From: Panagrolaimus kolymaensis
Lineage: Eukaryota; Nematoda; Chromadorea; Rhabditida; Panagrolaimidae
Direction: 5' to 3'
DNA: 64,000 nt
Assembly: GCA_028622995.1 (NCBI GenBank)
Contig: JAJQJQ010000007.1
Location: forward strand, 744,001-808,000
The translations under genes were made by a program, and so were the position numbers. Below, one piece after another: positions 25,201 to 37,544 of the stretch; position 1 is the first letter of the stretch, and each line of letters begins with the position of its first letter. Under the pieces are notes generated by a model that worked only from the letters and a program-made list of their open reading frames with translations, did no database searches and was not told where the DNA came from.

Positions 25201-28200
25201 TTTCATCATCAAAACAAAGTTGTCCGGGCTTTGCATGAATGAGTTTTCCAGTTGAAATAAAAACTTTTGCTGAACTTGTTGTGGATTCCACTAAGCTTTT
25301 TGGTGGTTGATGAGCTGCTGGTGGCTGTTTTGTATGTCCCATAGCTTTAGTATCAACATGTTTATTTAAGGTATGTTTGCCACCTTGTTTTTCACATTTT
25401 CCATTATTGATATAATAATCAGCTGTACACATGCATATTCCAAATCGACATACGCCACCATTGATACATTTTTGACCAGATTGGCAAGATTCACCTGGCT
25501 TTGCAACCGAAACACTGCAATGATGATTTAATAATCGCTTTCCTGGAGGACATTGACAAAGTCCAAGTTGACATATTGAACCTCCAGCACATGTTTGTCC
25601 ATACGAACATCGACCACCTGGACGTTGGCGGCATCGGCCTTGAGCTTCAACTGATCCATCAACACATGAACAAATGGAATTTGTACAAACTGAGCCACCT
25701 GAACATCGATCCGATCCGAGGCACTGGCTATTGATCGACCGAAAAGTTCCAGTTGATTTTATACAAATATCATCATCAAAAATATATCCAACTGGACATC
25801 TACAAATTCCTTCAATGCAAATAGTTCCATTCAAACATACATCTCCAGTGGCACATGGATCATAATAGGCTTTAACATTTACGGGTGAACGTTTGATTTC
25901 TTTATTTACGCATTGCTTTCCTGGACTACAAACACAAACCCCATTGAGACAAGTTGCATTAAAAATACATGTGGGTGATTCAATTTCAGGGTCACATGAA
26001 GCTCCAAGCGGCACGACTTCATTAATGCATTTTCCATTTTTATAAATATAATTTCTTAAACATTGACAAATTTCTCCAATACAAATTCCTTTTCCATCTG
26101 CACATTGTTTTTGATCGGGATAACATTCGAGTGAACGTTTTTGTTGTTTTTGGATTTCTTTTATCAATAAAGTATCTCGTCGCTGCCTTGTTCTTTCTAT
26201 TTTTACTTTCTTATCAATTTTTAAATCAATTAATGCTTTTTTCTCCAAATAATATTTTGTTCCATTAACACATTGCTTTCCAACAAGAATTAAAGGTTCA
26301 GGACATTCACATCTTTTGCTACGACAGATGGAACCTCCTAAACACACGGGGATCGAAACGGTGGTGTTAGTAATTTTTTCACGATTACATGATCCTCCAG
26401 GTGAGCTAAACTCTAAAAAAGGGAAAGGAAAAAATAGAGTTAAATACAATGGGATTGAAAGTTACAAGCTTACATCAAAAAATGATGAAAGCTTTTTTTT
26501 GGAAAAAAAGGGAAAATTGAAAACAATAACAATTTTTAAAGATTGAAAGTTTTTCTCCTACCTGAAACACATGTTTGTTCAATAGCTTTCGAACCTTCAG
26601 GGCAAACACAATGCCTATTTTGACATGTAGTGCCTGCATAAGCTGTGGTACATTGCAAATCATGTTCACAACCTGTTTGACCTGGATAAATGACTGAAAA
26701 AGAAAGAAAGAAAAAATAGGATAGAGCCCAAAGAGATTTTTTTTTCACTTCAAAAACCAAGATAGTCTTTTCGAAATTTATTTTACTAACCTTTTTCACA
26801 TCGGCCATTTACATTAACATGAGTGGAAAGGCATTGACACGTAGGTGGATGAGTATTACCATTACAATAAGCTCCAATCATGCAATCGGTATTTAATGAA
26901 CAACGAACTCCAACCCCAGCTTGTTTACTTCCACCTAATTGAATTTTCATATAATTTGATTTAGTTGTTGATGGAATTGTTGGCGGAATAGTTCGAGGTT
27001 GTGGAGTATAAGTGTAAGATGGTGGAGCTGCAGGTGGTGCAGTTCCAAGATTATTATAAACTTGTGGGACCACTTGTGAAAATGGTTGAGGAGCAGGACG
27101 TGGTGATGGACCTATAAATTTTTAGTGGTTATAATTTATTCAGAAAATTAAACGCTTACGCATCGTCATGGCTGGTGGTAATGTTTGATAAGTTTGGTAT
27201 GAAGTTTGTGGTTGTTGGGGCGATGGTGGAGGATATGTTTGAGGTTGTCTTGGAGGATATGTTTGGGGTGAAGGAGCATAAGTTTGTTGAATTTTAACAC
27301 AAACTCCATCATTCAAATCTGTACCAGCTGGACAAACGCATACTGGAATAACCGAATCACAAATTGATCCTTTACCACAAATTTCACCATTATCACATAA
27401 TTCACCAGGACCTAAATTATTTACATATTTTAAAAATTAAAAGTGTGAACTAAAGTTATTTATTTTGTGGAAAAAGGGATTTTGGATTCATATGAATTTT
27501 GGACATGGACATGGATTTTTCTAATGTGTAATTTAAGCTGAAGCTAAAGCAGCAGAGAAGATGCACTTACCAACTTCGGTTGGAGCTAATTTAAGCACAC
27601 ATTTACCATTATGTTCAATCAAAGGTTCAATGCATTGACAGCGACTCAAAATGCAAGTTGAATCATAATCACATTCAGCATACTGATTACAATAAGCTCC
27701 AATACCGACTAAAAAAAGCAAAAAGCGGATGCATTGAAGTGCATATTTTATATTTAAACTTAAGAAAAATAAATGTTAGCATTTTTTCTCATTTTTTTGT
27801 TAGCTAATATTAAACAAAAAAATTAAACCAATAAAAAAAATAAATGAAAATTAAGTCACCAGAAAATTAGTAACCAATGTTAGTTGTTTTCAAAAAATGA
27901 TAGAAAAAAGCTAAAACTTACCTCTAATAATTTGTGGTGGCGCTTGAGTCGTAACTGCATGAGGTATCGGTTGTGGCGGTGGAGGTGGTGGTTGAGTGAT
28001 GATAACAACTGGCGGAGGTGGTTGAGTTTGCATTTGAATATTTGATGGAAGTAAAGTTGGTAAAGGTGTGGTAGTCATGAAATTATTGTAAGAAGTATAG
28101 CCACCATTTTGTGAAGTTGGAAGTACACATTGTCCTCCATGATCTTCAAGTTCACCAGGACAAAGGCAAAGTCTCATTGGATTTGTGCATAACGATCCTC

Positions 28201-29558
28201 CACCACATTGTTCGCCTTTTGCACATGATCCACCTGGTTTAACTATAAAGAAAAAAAGAGTTGTGCAAAATGATAGAATCCCAAAGAATAATTATAAGCA
28301 TAGCGGCGAAATGATTCATGTGTGTGATACCGAAGAATGTGCTTTGGAAAGAAAATTTAAAAGGCATAATAAAGTTTCCAAAAGTATGTTTGTCAGATTC
28401 ATTTTTTTACATTCAAACTTACCCAAAACTGATACGGGTTCAATTGGAGATGGCTCGGGTAAGAATACACCTGATTTTTGTTGATTATTATTATTATTTC
28501 CCATAAAAGTATCAATAACTGATTTTGGAATAAATGAATTAAAACCAGATGATTGTTGTTGTGGTTGTTGTTGGCCATTATTACCATAATTTCCATTATT
28601 ATTATTATAGCCTTGATTATTTCCATAACTTCCTTGATTATTATTATTATTACGGTTATTATTTGGGAAGGTGTTTTGATTGCTACCAAAATTGCTGTTT
28701 CCATTATTATTAGTATTTTGTTGGAAGCTTCCAATTGGTCCAGGGCCATAAGAATTAAAGCTATGGCTTTGTTGAGGAATAGAGCCATATTGATTATTTT
28801 CATTTCCACGGAAATAACTTGGTGTTGCACCTCCCATTTGTGGAGGAGCTGGATATATTTTAGCTTGAGGTAAATTTCCTGGTGTTCCACTTGGAATTCC
28901 AAAGGTATTTGTTTCAATGCAAGAAAGAGTTTCGAGATTGGTTATGCTTCCAATTGGGCATAAGCATCTCATAATTTCAAGATCGCACACAGTGCCACCA
29001 ATGCATTGTTCGCCTTTAGCGCAAGTTCCATTGAGAATTGCAAAAGCGGGTAAATTACGTGAATCCATTATATCTGGATTAAGGCTATTGGATTGACCAG
29101 AAAATATATTCACTATTTGACTTGCAATTGGTGTTTTACATTGTTGATTTACAAAATCAAATGTCATATCATTTGGACAAAATCTTCTTTCCCAAAATCC
29201 AATTGTCCTAAAAATTTTAAAATTAAGAAATTTAGTATGACTGATAATGGTGAGATTGATGATGAAAAAAGTTCGAATATAAAAATATTTTTACAAGTAA
29301 ATCAGCCTTTTTTTAACTCACCCCACTCCAACTCCAACGCATCTAAGGAAAGCTTGTTTATCACCGGTTGGATCTTCAGCTAATAAAATATCTCTATCTT
29401 TATTACATGGCTGATTTTGTTGAACAATGAGAGCTGAAATCAAATATTTTCATTGTGAATTAAAAAATAAAAAAAAGGCACTAACCTTTGACTGAATCCA
29501 AAGCTAATAAAATCCATAATATTTGCGCCCATAAAAGGCGCATTTTACTTCTATTCAT
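22154..29558 (-). CDS. Giant secreted multi-EB-module protein, CBM14-like N terminus
   Basis: Nine exons: 29558-29486, 29433-29322, 29207-28423, 28242-27922, 27708-27571, 27411-27160, 27111-26791, 26693-26562 and a huge exon from 26412. From exon 3 on, every intron is phase 1. The predicted product is about 2,100 residues. A signal peptide (core [17 protein letters not shown]) leads to a Cys-containing block ([15 protein letters not shown]) resembling a peritrophin-A/CBM14 chitin-binding domain. Then come 23 EB modules of the form PGxxC...C..GxxCxxxxCxCPxG...GxC, six of them on exons 3-8 (one each, with P/Q/T-rich linkers) and 17 in the last large exon. The C-terminal roughly 450 residues are Q/N/P/Y-rich and prion-like. 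The architecture suggests a secreted matrix or cuticle component. The printed frame ends at a stop at 22154 after reading through the likely last intron; see the entry at 21933-22202. Confidence 0.85.
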
Positions 29559-32500
29559 TTTTATTGCGTGTTTGGTTTAAATCAGATAATTTGAGACCAT
29601 AAAATTATTAATTTTAAAAATGAAATAAAAGGGAAATTATAAGTTGTAAAAGCCTTGTTTATGGTAGACTTTGGCTTTTTTGTGTTTGTGGTAAGTGTGC
29701 TGAAATACGAATATTTTAATCAATCAAAGCTCGAGTAATAAATCACAAAAACAAACGAAATGGAAAGATTACAATTTCAAAGCAAATCGAAGTGGATCAA
29801 AGAAAATTAAAGGGAAAATGATCGTAAATAGCAATAAACCCGACAAGATAGTTTCATGAGCTGAGAGAGAGAGTTCTGGTTTAAACTTTTAAGAGGGGCT
29901 TTTTCTCTCTGTCAAATTTTATCCCAAATGAAAAAACGGAAGCAAAAAAATCTTTTGACATTTACTTGTTTCAATTAAAGATGAAAAAAAGAGCTAAACT
30001 AGTTAATGATACATAAATTTAGGCTAGAAAATAAACATCTTTAAAAAAATAGTAAATAACTCTTGAATAGAAAAATTTTGGGCTTTAAAACGGAAATATT
30101 CTTTGCTATCCAAAATTTAAAAAAATAGCTTCAACAAATAAAGGTAAATCATAAAATTTGTAAAAAAATACAAAACAAAAACCAATCAGAAAGAGAGACG
30201 ATTGAAAGCCATTGGAAATTTATCAAAATGTAATGAATTTCAATCGCAAAAACATGATACCCTTTATAGGAACCATCAAAAAATATTTTAATCCTAAATC
30301 TATGTATTTAAAGAATTATGGAACTAAACAAAGAAAGAATAAACAACAAAATAACTGGACTTTTTGATATAAGCTGAATTTCAAAAACATTAATACTTTA
30401 AATAAAATCCTTGAAAAAAACTTTGAAATATTTCTTGAAAGTTTAAAATCAAATGAATATAAAAAAACACCTTCGGGATAAGGAGAGAACACTTGTTTGG
30501 TTCTTGAAAATTAAAAAAAAAGCGGGTAAAAATTAAGCATGGTCATAAACTAACTAAACTCAATGGGTTAAAAACACGGTCAAAAAGAGAAAGCGCGGTC
30601 ATACAAAAAATAAGCCACTTCAAAAACAAAAATGGGAAAAGTTTTGATTCTCCCAGAAGGTGGCGATGATTTCGTTAAAACAAATGTCACGATAAAAATG
30701 GTTTCATTGATTCAAAATGAATGAACAAAAAAAAATAAATTATCGAAGATCTGTCAAAAAAAGACATGGAAGAAATGAAATAAACAAAAGCACTTAAAAG
30801 AAATACTGTAGAGCAGGAAATTTAAACTTGATAAATGTAGCTATCAATTTAAAAAAAATACTCATGGCTTCAAAGATTTTATCCGCACTTATCTCTTCTT
30901 CTTTTTTTTTTAAAAGCCTTGATTTTCTTCTTTCCTATACAAAAAAAAGAAAATAAGAAAAACAACACTAAAAAAGTAAATCTCCGACTTTTTATTTTTC
31001 GTTATTGTGTTGGTTGGTGGTGGTCAATTTGAGGGTGAGCTTTGACAAATCTCTTTCTCGATCGACATTTTTCTGTTTCACAATAATTATTTCTTTCAAG
31101 CTTACTTCTCTTTAAAAAAAAGTGAGAGAGAAAGAGAGCAAAGGGGATAAAGCCTAGAGGAAAGAAAGAAAAAAGATAATTTGGAATTAAGAGAGACGTA
31201 AAGACAAAAAAGGCGAGTACCACACTACTTTGATTTCTCTCTATCTCGCTTTTGTTGATGATTGACTGCGCAAGCAATATCGAAGGAGAAGTAGCAAGCC
31301 AGCGCCAAAAAATGACCGAACTAAATCTCAAGTGGAAGCGAAAGTCTCTCTCTTTTGCCTCCATTCGATTTCATCAACGACGTCGATGATGATGATGACC
31401 GATGGTTGTAAATGGTAACGGTGGCGGTGAAAAAAAAAATGAACAACGAACGCTGCTAAATCTCAGCCATCTCACTTTCTTTTTTAAATATGGAAAACAA
31501 CAACATAAGCAAGCAAGCGGCGATGCAAGAAGAATATTTTCCAAAAACGTTTAAAAAAAATTTCTCGGCAAAAAAAGTGAATGAGAATGTTTGACTTGTT
31601 TTTAGAAGAGTGGTAATGGAAGAAGAAGGATAAGATGATGATCGCCATCATCCTCTCTGAAGTGGAATATATATATTATAATGAGGATGAGATATGAGAA
31701 ATGGATGCGGATAAGTGATGAGAGGAATCACGAAACGTAAACGTAAAAAATTTGTCTGTTTAAAAAAATAAAAAAGAGAAAAAGTAATAATAATAATACG
31801 TGAATGGGAATCGAGTTTGGATGGTCATCATTTAAAAAAAATATTTGTAAAATTTTCTGGTAAATATGTATTACTTTTTTAGGTAAAATAAAGATTGTCC
31901 CCAAAAACAACTTCTTCAAAAATAGTCATTCTTTGCTTCAGAAGTTTAAAATCTTTTTTTAAAGAGCAAAAGCAAAGCTAAAAAATAAAAATCAAAGAAG
32001 CAAAGTAATGGTAATTTGAGATACAATGAATTGGTGAAATCAGCGACGATGACTAAAATGGGTAGTTATTCACCATCCAGAATAACGGAGGCTTGTTAGT
32101 TGCGCGCTTCTTCAAATAAAAACTTAGACAACAACAAAAAAAAACAAAAAAAGAAGGTAAAAATTTGAAACAGTTATTGTTGAAGATGTTTATTTTTAGA
32201 AAAAAAACAAGGTCTTTGATTTTTTTTTTCAAGGAAGAAATGCGAGCATGAAAGTAAAAAAGGAGATACAGGTTTAGATTTAGGTTTTGTGTTTTGCTTG
32301 GAATAAAAAAAAACAAGACTGTGAAGGAAAGATACCGATGGTTTCGAAGATTTTATGGGATCGGTTAGAAACTTCTTGGCGTGTAAAATTATTGTAAAAA
32401 AATTGTCAAGAAACAGTAGTAAAGAAGAAAAGCGATAGTCTAATTTGAATTTAAAAAATAATAATTCAAATAACGTTCGACGTTGTTCAATTAAAGTTGG

Positions 32501-32810
32501 AGACATCTTAAAAAATACTGGAGGGTTTGTTTCTTTCGAAAAGACTCAAAAAATAAAATAAGAATGTCATCAAGATTAACAGCTTATATCCATCATCGCA
32601 TTGATAATTTTTATAACAAACGATTATTAAACATTGTCTTCATTATATTTTGAGAATCAAATAATAATTTGTTATTAGATTTAAATGAATTTTTAAGAGG
32701 CAGTAAAGAGAAAGATTAAATTAAAAGCAATGTAATTACGTAATAAGCACACACTTCTTAGTATCTAAAAAGCTCATAACTTATAAGGAATTTTGGTTTC
32801 ATCCATTGGC
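29559..32810. other. Upstream region of the EB giant, no gene seen
   Basis: AT-rich and strongly A-rich on the + strand, with many A and GA runs. No spliced frame could be supported. A 120-codon minus frame at 31002-31364 has no homology I recognise and low coding character. This stretch presumably carries the regulatory sequence of the EB gene starting at 29558. Confidence 0.45.
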
Positions 32811-32907
32811 GTGCACCCATGACTCAGTGGTCAAAAAAGACCAAAACACCGAAGGCGTTGCGGCTCTCATCATCAAGTGAAGACCCGAGCGTGGGTGCAC
32901 ACTTTTT
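32811..32907 (+). ncRNA. Candidate small structured RNA with an oligo-T end
   Basis: A roughly 90-nt island of about 53 percent GC inside very AT-rich sequence. The ends form a near-perfect 11-bp stem (gtgcacccatg at 32811-32821 with cgtgggtgcac at 32890-32900, one T-G pair). Inside are a 5-bp hairpin with an A6 loop (tggtc/gacca, 32828-32843) and a 6-pair hairpin with one mismatch and a GAA loop (32845-32859). Five Ts follow at 32903-32907, like a Pol III terminator. It does not fold as a tRNA. On the opposite strand ttgatgatga and ctga resemble C and D boxes, but only about 50 nt apart. The family is not identified and the strand is tentative. Confidence 0.4.
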
Positions 32908-35371
32908 GATTTTTTCCAGAATTTTTTTTGCCTTTTAAAATTTTTTTTGACTTGTTCTGATAGGTACACAGCCATTTCTCACATAAGCAGTATGTAGTTG
33001 TTTTGAAATTGCTGCTACCGTACAATATCATCACATTGATAATTTTAATCAACGTCTTTGGCATATCATTACTTAGTAATAAGATTATTTAAAAATTAAA
33101 TATTAAAGAAAGGCATAAATAAATTTTTGAAACTGCAGTGTGAAAACTTTAAAGTTCAATAAAATCAAACATGTAAAAAATACTAATTTGAAAATAAAAA
33201 ATTCGCTAGTTTAAAACCAAATTCCCAATCAAACACTTTACTCACTCAAACTCATATCGGTTCATTTATCCAAGCAAACACCAAATTTAAAAAACAAAAT
33301 AACGTCAAACCAAAACGTACACATAAACCACAAATCTCCACGCCCATTTACCTTTGAAGATCCCTGAGACAATCATAAACATAACCTCAAGAAGTAAAAG
33401 AAAGGTTAAAAAAACTCCTAAAAAAATAATATTCGTGTTTCGATAATCATTCACTTCATTTACATCTAAATCGCGCCTTTTTCATCCACTTGATTTTTAC
33501 GATTGAGAGATGATGACATTTACTACTTACTACTTATTTGTTACTCTTAACAATTTTTTTTTGTAATAACCATTTTTTTTTCAGGGATTTATTTTTTTGT
33601 TAACATTTTTTTTCTTACTCATTCATCATTAGACTAACACCGGAGGGTAAAAGAAAAAGAGAAAAAATCTTTCTTGCTTCACTTGTCTTCATCGTCTTCG
33701 CCCCAACACAACGAACAAGGTCCACTTGAGATTTGCGTGACCTGTGTCTTGTCGTCGTAGTCGTCCATCCATTTTTTGAACATCATCGCCATATACAAGC
33801 AAGCAGGCTAATTCAGGACACCGCCAAAAAAATTGACAGTCATAAGAAAAAAAACTTGCTGCAATGTTGAAGAAAAAACACGAGAGCAAAGAAAAAAAAT
33901 CACAAAAAATGAATAATACTAATTTGGTGGGTAAAAAAGTTTATGGGTTTCAAAAAAAAAATGGAGGAGAAGTGGGATTAATTTTGAAGTATTTTTTTAA
34001 TGGGATTTTTGATGGGTCAACAATAAAATCAAGTAAAGTAAAGAGTCCTAAAAATAGTAAACAATTATTTTTTCTATTTTTTAAAGCAGTTTTCTTAAAG
34101 ATTTTCAAAACTAAAAGCATGAAAAATTTAAAGCAAAATATTTTAGATTTTTGATTTCATAAACCATGACTCATAATTTGGTAGAAAGTCTCCTTCTCGA
34201 AAACACGCTACTAAGAAAATAATCAAAAACATAATTGTTTTGTAAAATCAAAAAGACGCAAATTTTTGATTGACAAGAATAAAACATTTTATGTTACTAA
34301 AATTTGTAAGCTGCAATCTGAGCTTTGAATAAATATAAAAAAGATTTTTTGATCAAATAAGAATAAAGTCAAAAAGGGAAGACAATAGATCGATGCGAAA
34401 AAAAAGAAAGAAAAGAGTAAAGAAGCTGAGCTCGCACGTAAGACGTAAGATTATTGGATTAAACGAAATTGAATCGAATTGAAAAATAAAGAAAGAAATA
34501 AAGAATTAAGGGAAATGAGAAAAGAAAAGAGAGGAAAAACAAGGCTTACTGAATCGAAAATAAAGACATACCAAAAAAGTTGTGATTTGGTAATAGCTTT
34601 TTTGTTTGTTGTTGGAAAAGGATTATTTAGAAATACAAAGTAAAATCTCACGATGGAGTTAGTTTTAAGGTGAACGCTAATTTTAGAAGCTTAAAGTATG
34701 CAAGTGATAGTTACAAAATGGGACTTCATCAAGATAAGTATGATTTTTAGGGAAAAAATGTTGGCTTTAAAAATACTGTACATAAATTCCCAAACAAAAA
34801 AAAATCAGGTTTCCCATTTTTGTATAATTTTTTTTTCTATTCCAGAAATTGCATTACAGAAAAAGCATGCATGTTCGAAAAAAAGCTTTTCATTTTTTCT
34901 CCGGTCAAGTGGATAGTGCAATTTGATCCTTTTTTGTGAAATCATGGCTTCAATCAAAGCCGATTGCTTATTTCTTTCTTCTTCGACAACAATGCTAACT
35001 TTACTTGGGAATAAAAAAAAGTTAAAATTCGTTGATTTTTTTATGCATGAATTTATATTCAAGTTACTAATCAAAAAGTGAGTATCAATAAAGGGCACAA
35101 AATGGATAGATATAAAAAAAATAAAGACATTCGTTAATGGGGAAAATCAACGGTAAATATTTGTTAATATAGCTAACTTCCTCAATTTTTTTTTTACTTC
35201 TTTGTTTATTAGTTTTAAAAAAATTTGTTTTTTTATAAAACACTCCTTTTATTTTTTTGACCTTTTTCAATTAATTTAAAAGTTTTATTTTACTCAAAAA
35301 CAAATATTATTATAAAAACAAAATGCATAAGTTAAAGATACATAAAAAACAAAATATTAAGTAGATTTCTT
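32908..35371. other. Intergenic, no gene seen
   Basis: AT-rich with long A and T runs. Open frames at 33864-34154 (+), 34805-35098 (-) and 35085-35270 (-) are Lys/Phe/Asn-rich, as expected from base composition. They lack splice-site support or any domain. Confidence 0.45.
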
Positions 35372-36160
35372 TTATCCAAGAGTCTGACCGGGTTGACCTG
35401 GTTGAAGAGGGTTTGTTCCTAATCCATTATTTTGTGCACCAAATGCACCTTGAGAATTGTCTGGGAATGCTCCAGGAAAAGCCGAATTTTGGAATGTTCC
35501 TTGTCCTGAAAGTCCATTGAATCCAGGATTTGAAGCAACTCCAAATGGTTGTTGTTGAGCAACTCCAAATGGTTGTTGTTGAGCAGCACCCATGCCACTC
35601 ATTTGTCCATTAATAGTTCCAGGTTGAGGAATGCCAATTTGACGTTTTTTAAGAACCAATGGAGCGGGTGTGGCACCACCAATAGGATTAAATGGACCAG
35701 GAGTCGTTGATTGTCCACCAAGGAATGGATTATTCATCGGAAACATACCACCTGTGGGTGCTGGATTCATAGGCATATTTGGTGCAAAACCATTTATGAA
35801 ACCACTCAATGATCCCAATCCTTGATTGTTATTTGGCATCATTCCATTGTTATTAATAGGGAATGGATTATTATTATTTGGGAATGGATTATTATTATTT
35901 GGAAATTGATTGTTACTATTTGGGAAGGCATTGTTATTATTTGGAAATACATTATTATTAGGGAATCCAGGTTGACCTAAATTTCCACCCATTCCCATTG
36001 GAGGTCTGAATGTGCTGCCCATGGGACCACCAGGAATTCCAAATGGTGGTGGCAATGTCGAAGAACCAATACCACCAAAAGGTGGAATTCCGCCCATATT
36101 AAGATCTTGAGCAGATATAATTGAAGCGAGAAGTAAAGAAGAGATAATAAATCGGCACAT
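35372..36160 (-). CDS. Secreted Asn/Pro/Gly-rich low-complexity protein with a dibasic site
   Basis: Single exon, 262 residues. It has a clear signal peptide (MCRFIISSLLLASIISAQ) followed by a G/P/F-rich part. Next come about six FPNNNN-type repeats, and then a KKRQIG dibasic site in an otherwise uncharged chain, where a furin-like protease could cut. The C-terminal part has a duplicated QQQPFGVA unit. A TATAAAA lies about 77 nt upstream of the ATG. Length, composition, signal peptide, single KR site and TATA box all resemble the gene at 43740-44813, so the two are likely paralogues or share a role such as cuticle or secretion product. No catalytic domain. Confidence 0.85.
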   Translation of the reverse strand: MCRFIISSLLLASIISAQDLNMGGIPPFGGIGSSTLPPPFGIPGGPMGSTFRPPMGMGGNLGQPGFPNNNVFPNNNNAFPNSNNQFPNNNNPFPNNNNPFPINNNGMMPNNNQGLGSLSGFINGFAPNMPMNPAPTGGMFPMNNPFLGGQSTTPGPFNPIGGATPAPLVLKKRQIGIPQPGTINGQMSGMGAAQQQPFGVAQQQPFGVASNPGFNGLSGQGTFQNSAFPGAFPDNSQGAFGAQNNGLGTNPLQPGQPGQTLG

Positions 36161-36236
36161 TTTTGTAAGAATTTTTTAAAACTGAATTGAACTTGAAATA
36201 AAAGCTCGATGAAGAAAATAGAGAAAACTCAAAGCT

Positions 36237-36243
36237 TTTATAC
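36237..36243 (-). promoter_or_regulatory. TATA box of the secreted gene at 35372-36160
   Basis: TATAAAA on the minus strand, 77 nt upstream of the start codon. It stands in a position similar to that of the TATA box of the related gene at 43740. Confidence 0.55.
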
Positions 36244-37238
36244 GTAAAAATTTTTTTAGATACCTAAAAAATGAGAGAGAGGCGGATGAATAATAAACAA
36301 TGAGAGAAACAGATTATCCTTTGTAGGCATAAAAAAATACAAAAACAAATGTGAATGTTTTTAACGCAAAAATATTTTCTTCGTTGACTCTTGAAGTTTG
36401 ATGATTAATTATTTGCTTTTAGAGAGGTGAGAGTTGCAGTCAACAAAAAAGAAGCACACAAGCTGGATAAATATAAAGCTTCATAAAAAAGATGAGTAAG
36501 CTTCATTGCTTGTTTTACAGCCGAAAATATGAACTTCGGAAGCCAATAGCCTCGCTTTGCAACATTATTTTCATGTTTTTTTAGAGATCAAAAAATTGAA
36601 TAAAAGATTTACCGATTATTTGATCTGTTTGTGGTCATTAAAAAAAGATGAATAAAAAATCATAAAACATTAAAAATATTATTATTGTTATTATTATAAT
36701 TTTTCAATAAACTTTAAAGTTCTTTACACATAATTATAAACTTGATAACTAACTGATTTATTCGAAAATAATCTTTGATTGCTTCATTTTTTTCCTCGAT
36801 CAAAATACTTATTACTATTTTGTGATTTTCGAATTCTTCGCTACTTTTTTAATCAGTTTTTATTGCCACCAAAATCGCCGAAATATTATTTCTCGAATTC
36901 TAACTGGCTAAAAAAATCATATGTAATAGAACAAAGTTAGCACATTCAGTGTCTTTCAACATCAAAAGTCTTTATAAGAAGTTCTTCGAGTATTGAATTT
37001 ATAATGGGTTTTGTACATATGTCTTTTTTTTTTCCAAAATCGCAATATTCAAAATCAAAACGGCTCATAGATGTCTAAATTCTTTCAAAGCTTACGTTTA
37101 GAAACGATATTATTACAAAAACTTTTTATTTTACTTTTACACAATTTAAAGAAACGCCTTCATTAGAGAAAATTTTATAAACATGAAAAAAACAAAGTTT
37201 GAATTCAAAAATTACAATTTTAGTATTTCATATTTTTG
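36244..37238. other. Intergenic, nothing recognised
   Basis: About 1 kb of AT-rich sequence between two minus-strand secreted genes. No open spliced frame, RNA or repeat noted. Confidence 0.45.
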
Positions 37239-37544
37239 TTATTGCTTTTCTGCAATTGCCAAATTTTTATCTTTGTCGCTTCCGCTTCTTTGATTTTGAG
37301 TGATTGCTGCAATTTTAGCTTGCTCAAATGGTGGTGAAAGTGGTTGACTATGAAGATTTTTTATTGATGGAAAAATTTTGTCATCAAAGTTTTCATTTGA
37401 ATTTGATTGAATTTCAGGGGTAACCATTTTGAAATTGAATGGATACAAACCTATTCCAGATTCATCGCTATTTTTTTCGAAAGAACCAACAAATATTGCA
37501 GCAGTTAATAAAAATACAAATAAAATTTCAGTCGTTTGAATCAT
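37239..37544 (-). CDS. Small secreted protein, 101 residues, unrecognised
   Basis: Single exon from ATG to TAA. The N terminus is a good signal peptide (hydrophobic core ILFVFLLTAAIFVGSF). The mature part is about 80 residues, hydrophilic, without cysteines or obvious repeats. A single basic-serine motif (NQRSGSDKDKN) lies near the C terminus. A CATAAAAGG TATA-like sequence lies about 45 nt upstream of the start. It sits next to another secreted gene on the same strand. It could be a peptide precursor, but I see no repeated amidation sites, so the function is unknown. Confidence 0.5.
   Translation of the reverse strand: MIQTTEILFVFLLTAAIFVGSFEKNSDESGIGLYPFNFKMVTPEIQSNSNENFDDKIFPSIKNLHSQPLSPPFEQAKIAAITQNQRSGSDKDKNLAIAEKQ

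Noticed and set aside
31002..31364. 120-codon minus-strand frame
   Set aside because: No splice context, homology or signal; its composition follows the local base bias.
32811..32900. tRNA or selenocysteine tRNA
   Set aside because: A box-like ctcagtggtc is present, but there is no T-arm pairing, no anticodon arm and no good B box.
33864..34154. 96-codon Lys-rich + frame
   Set aside because: It lies in A-rich sequence where lysine codons arise by chance; no domain or conserved motif.
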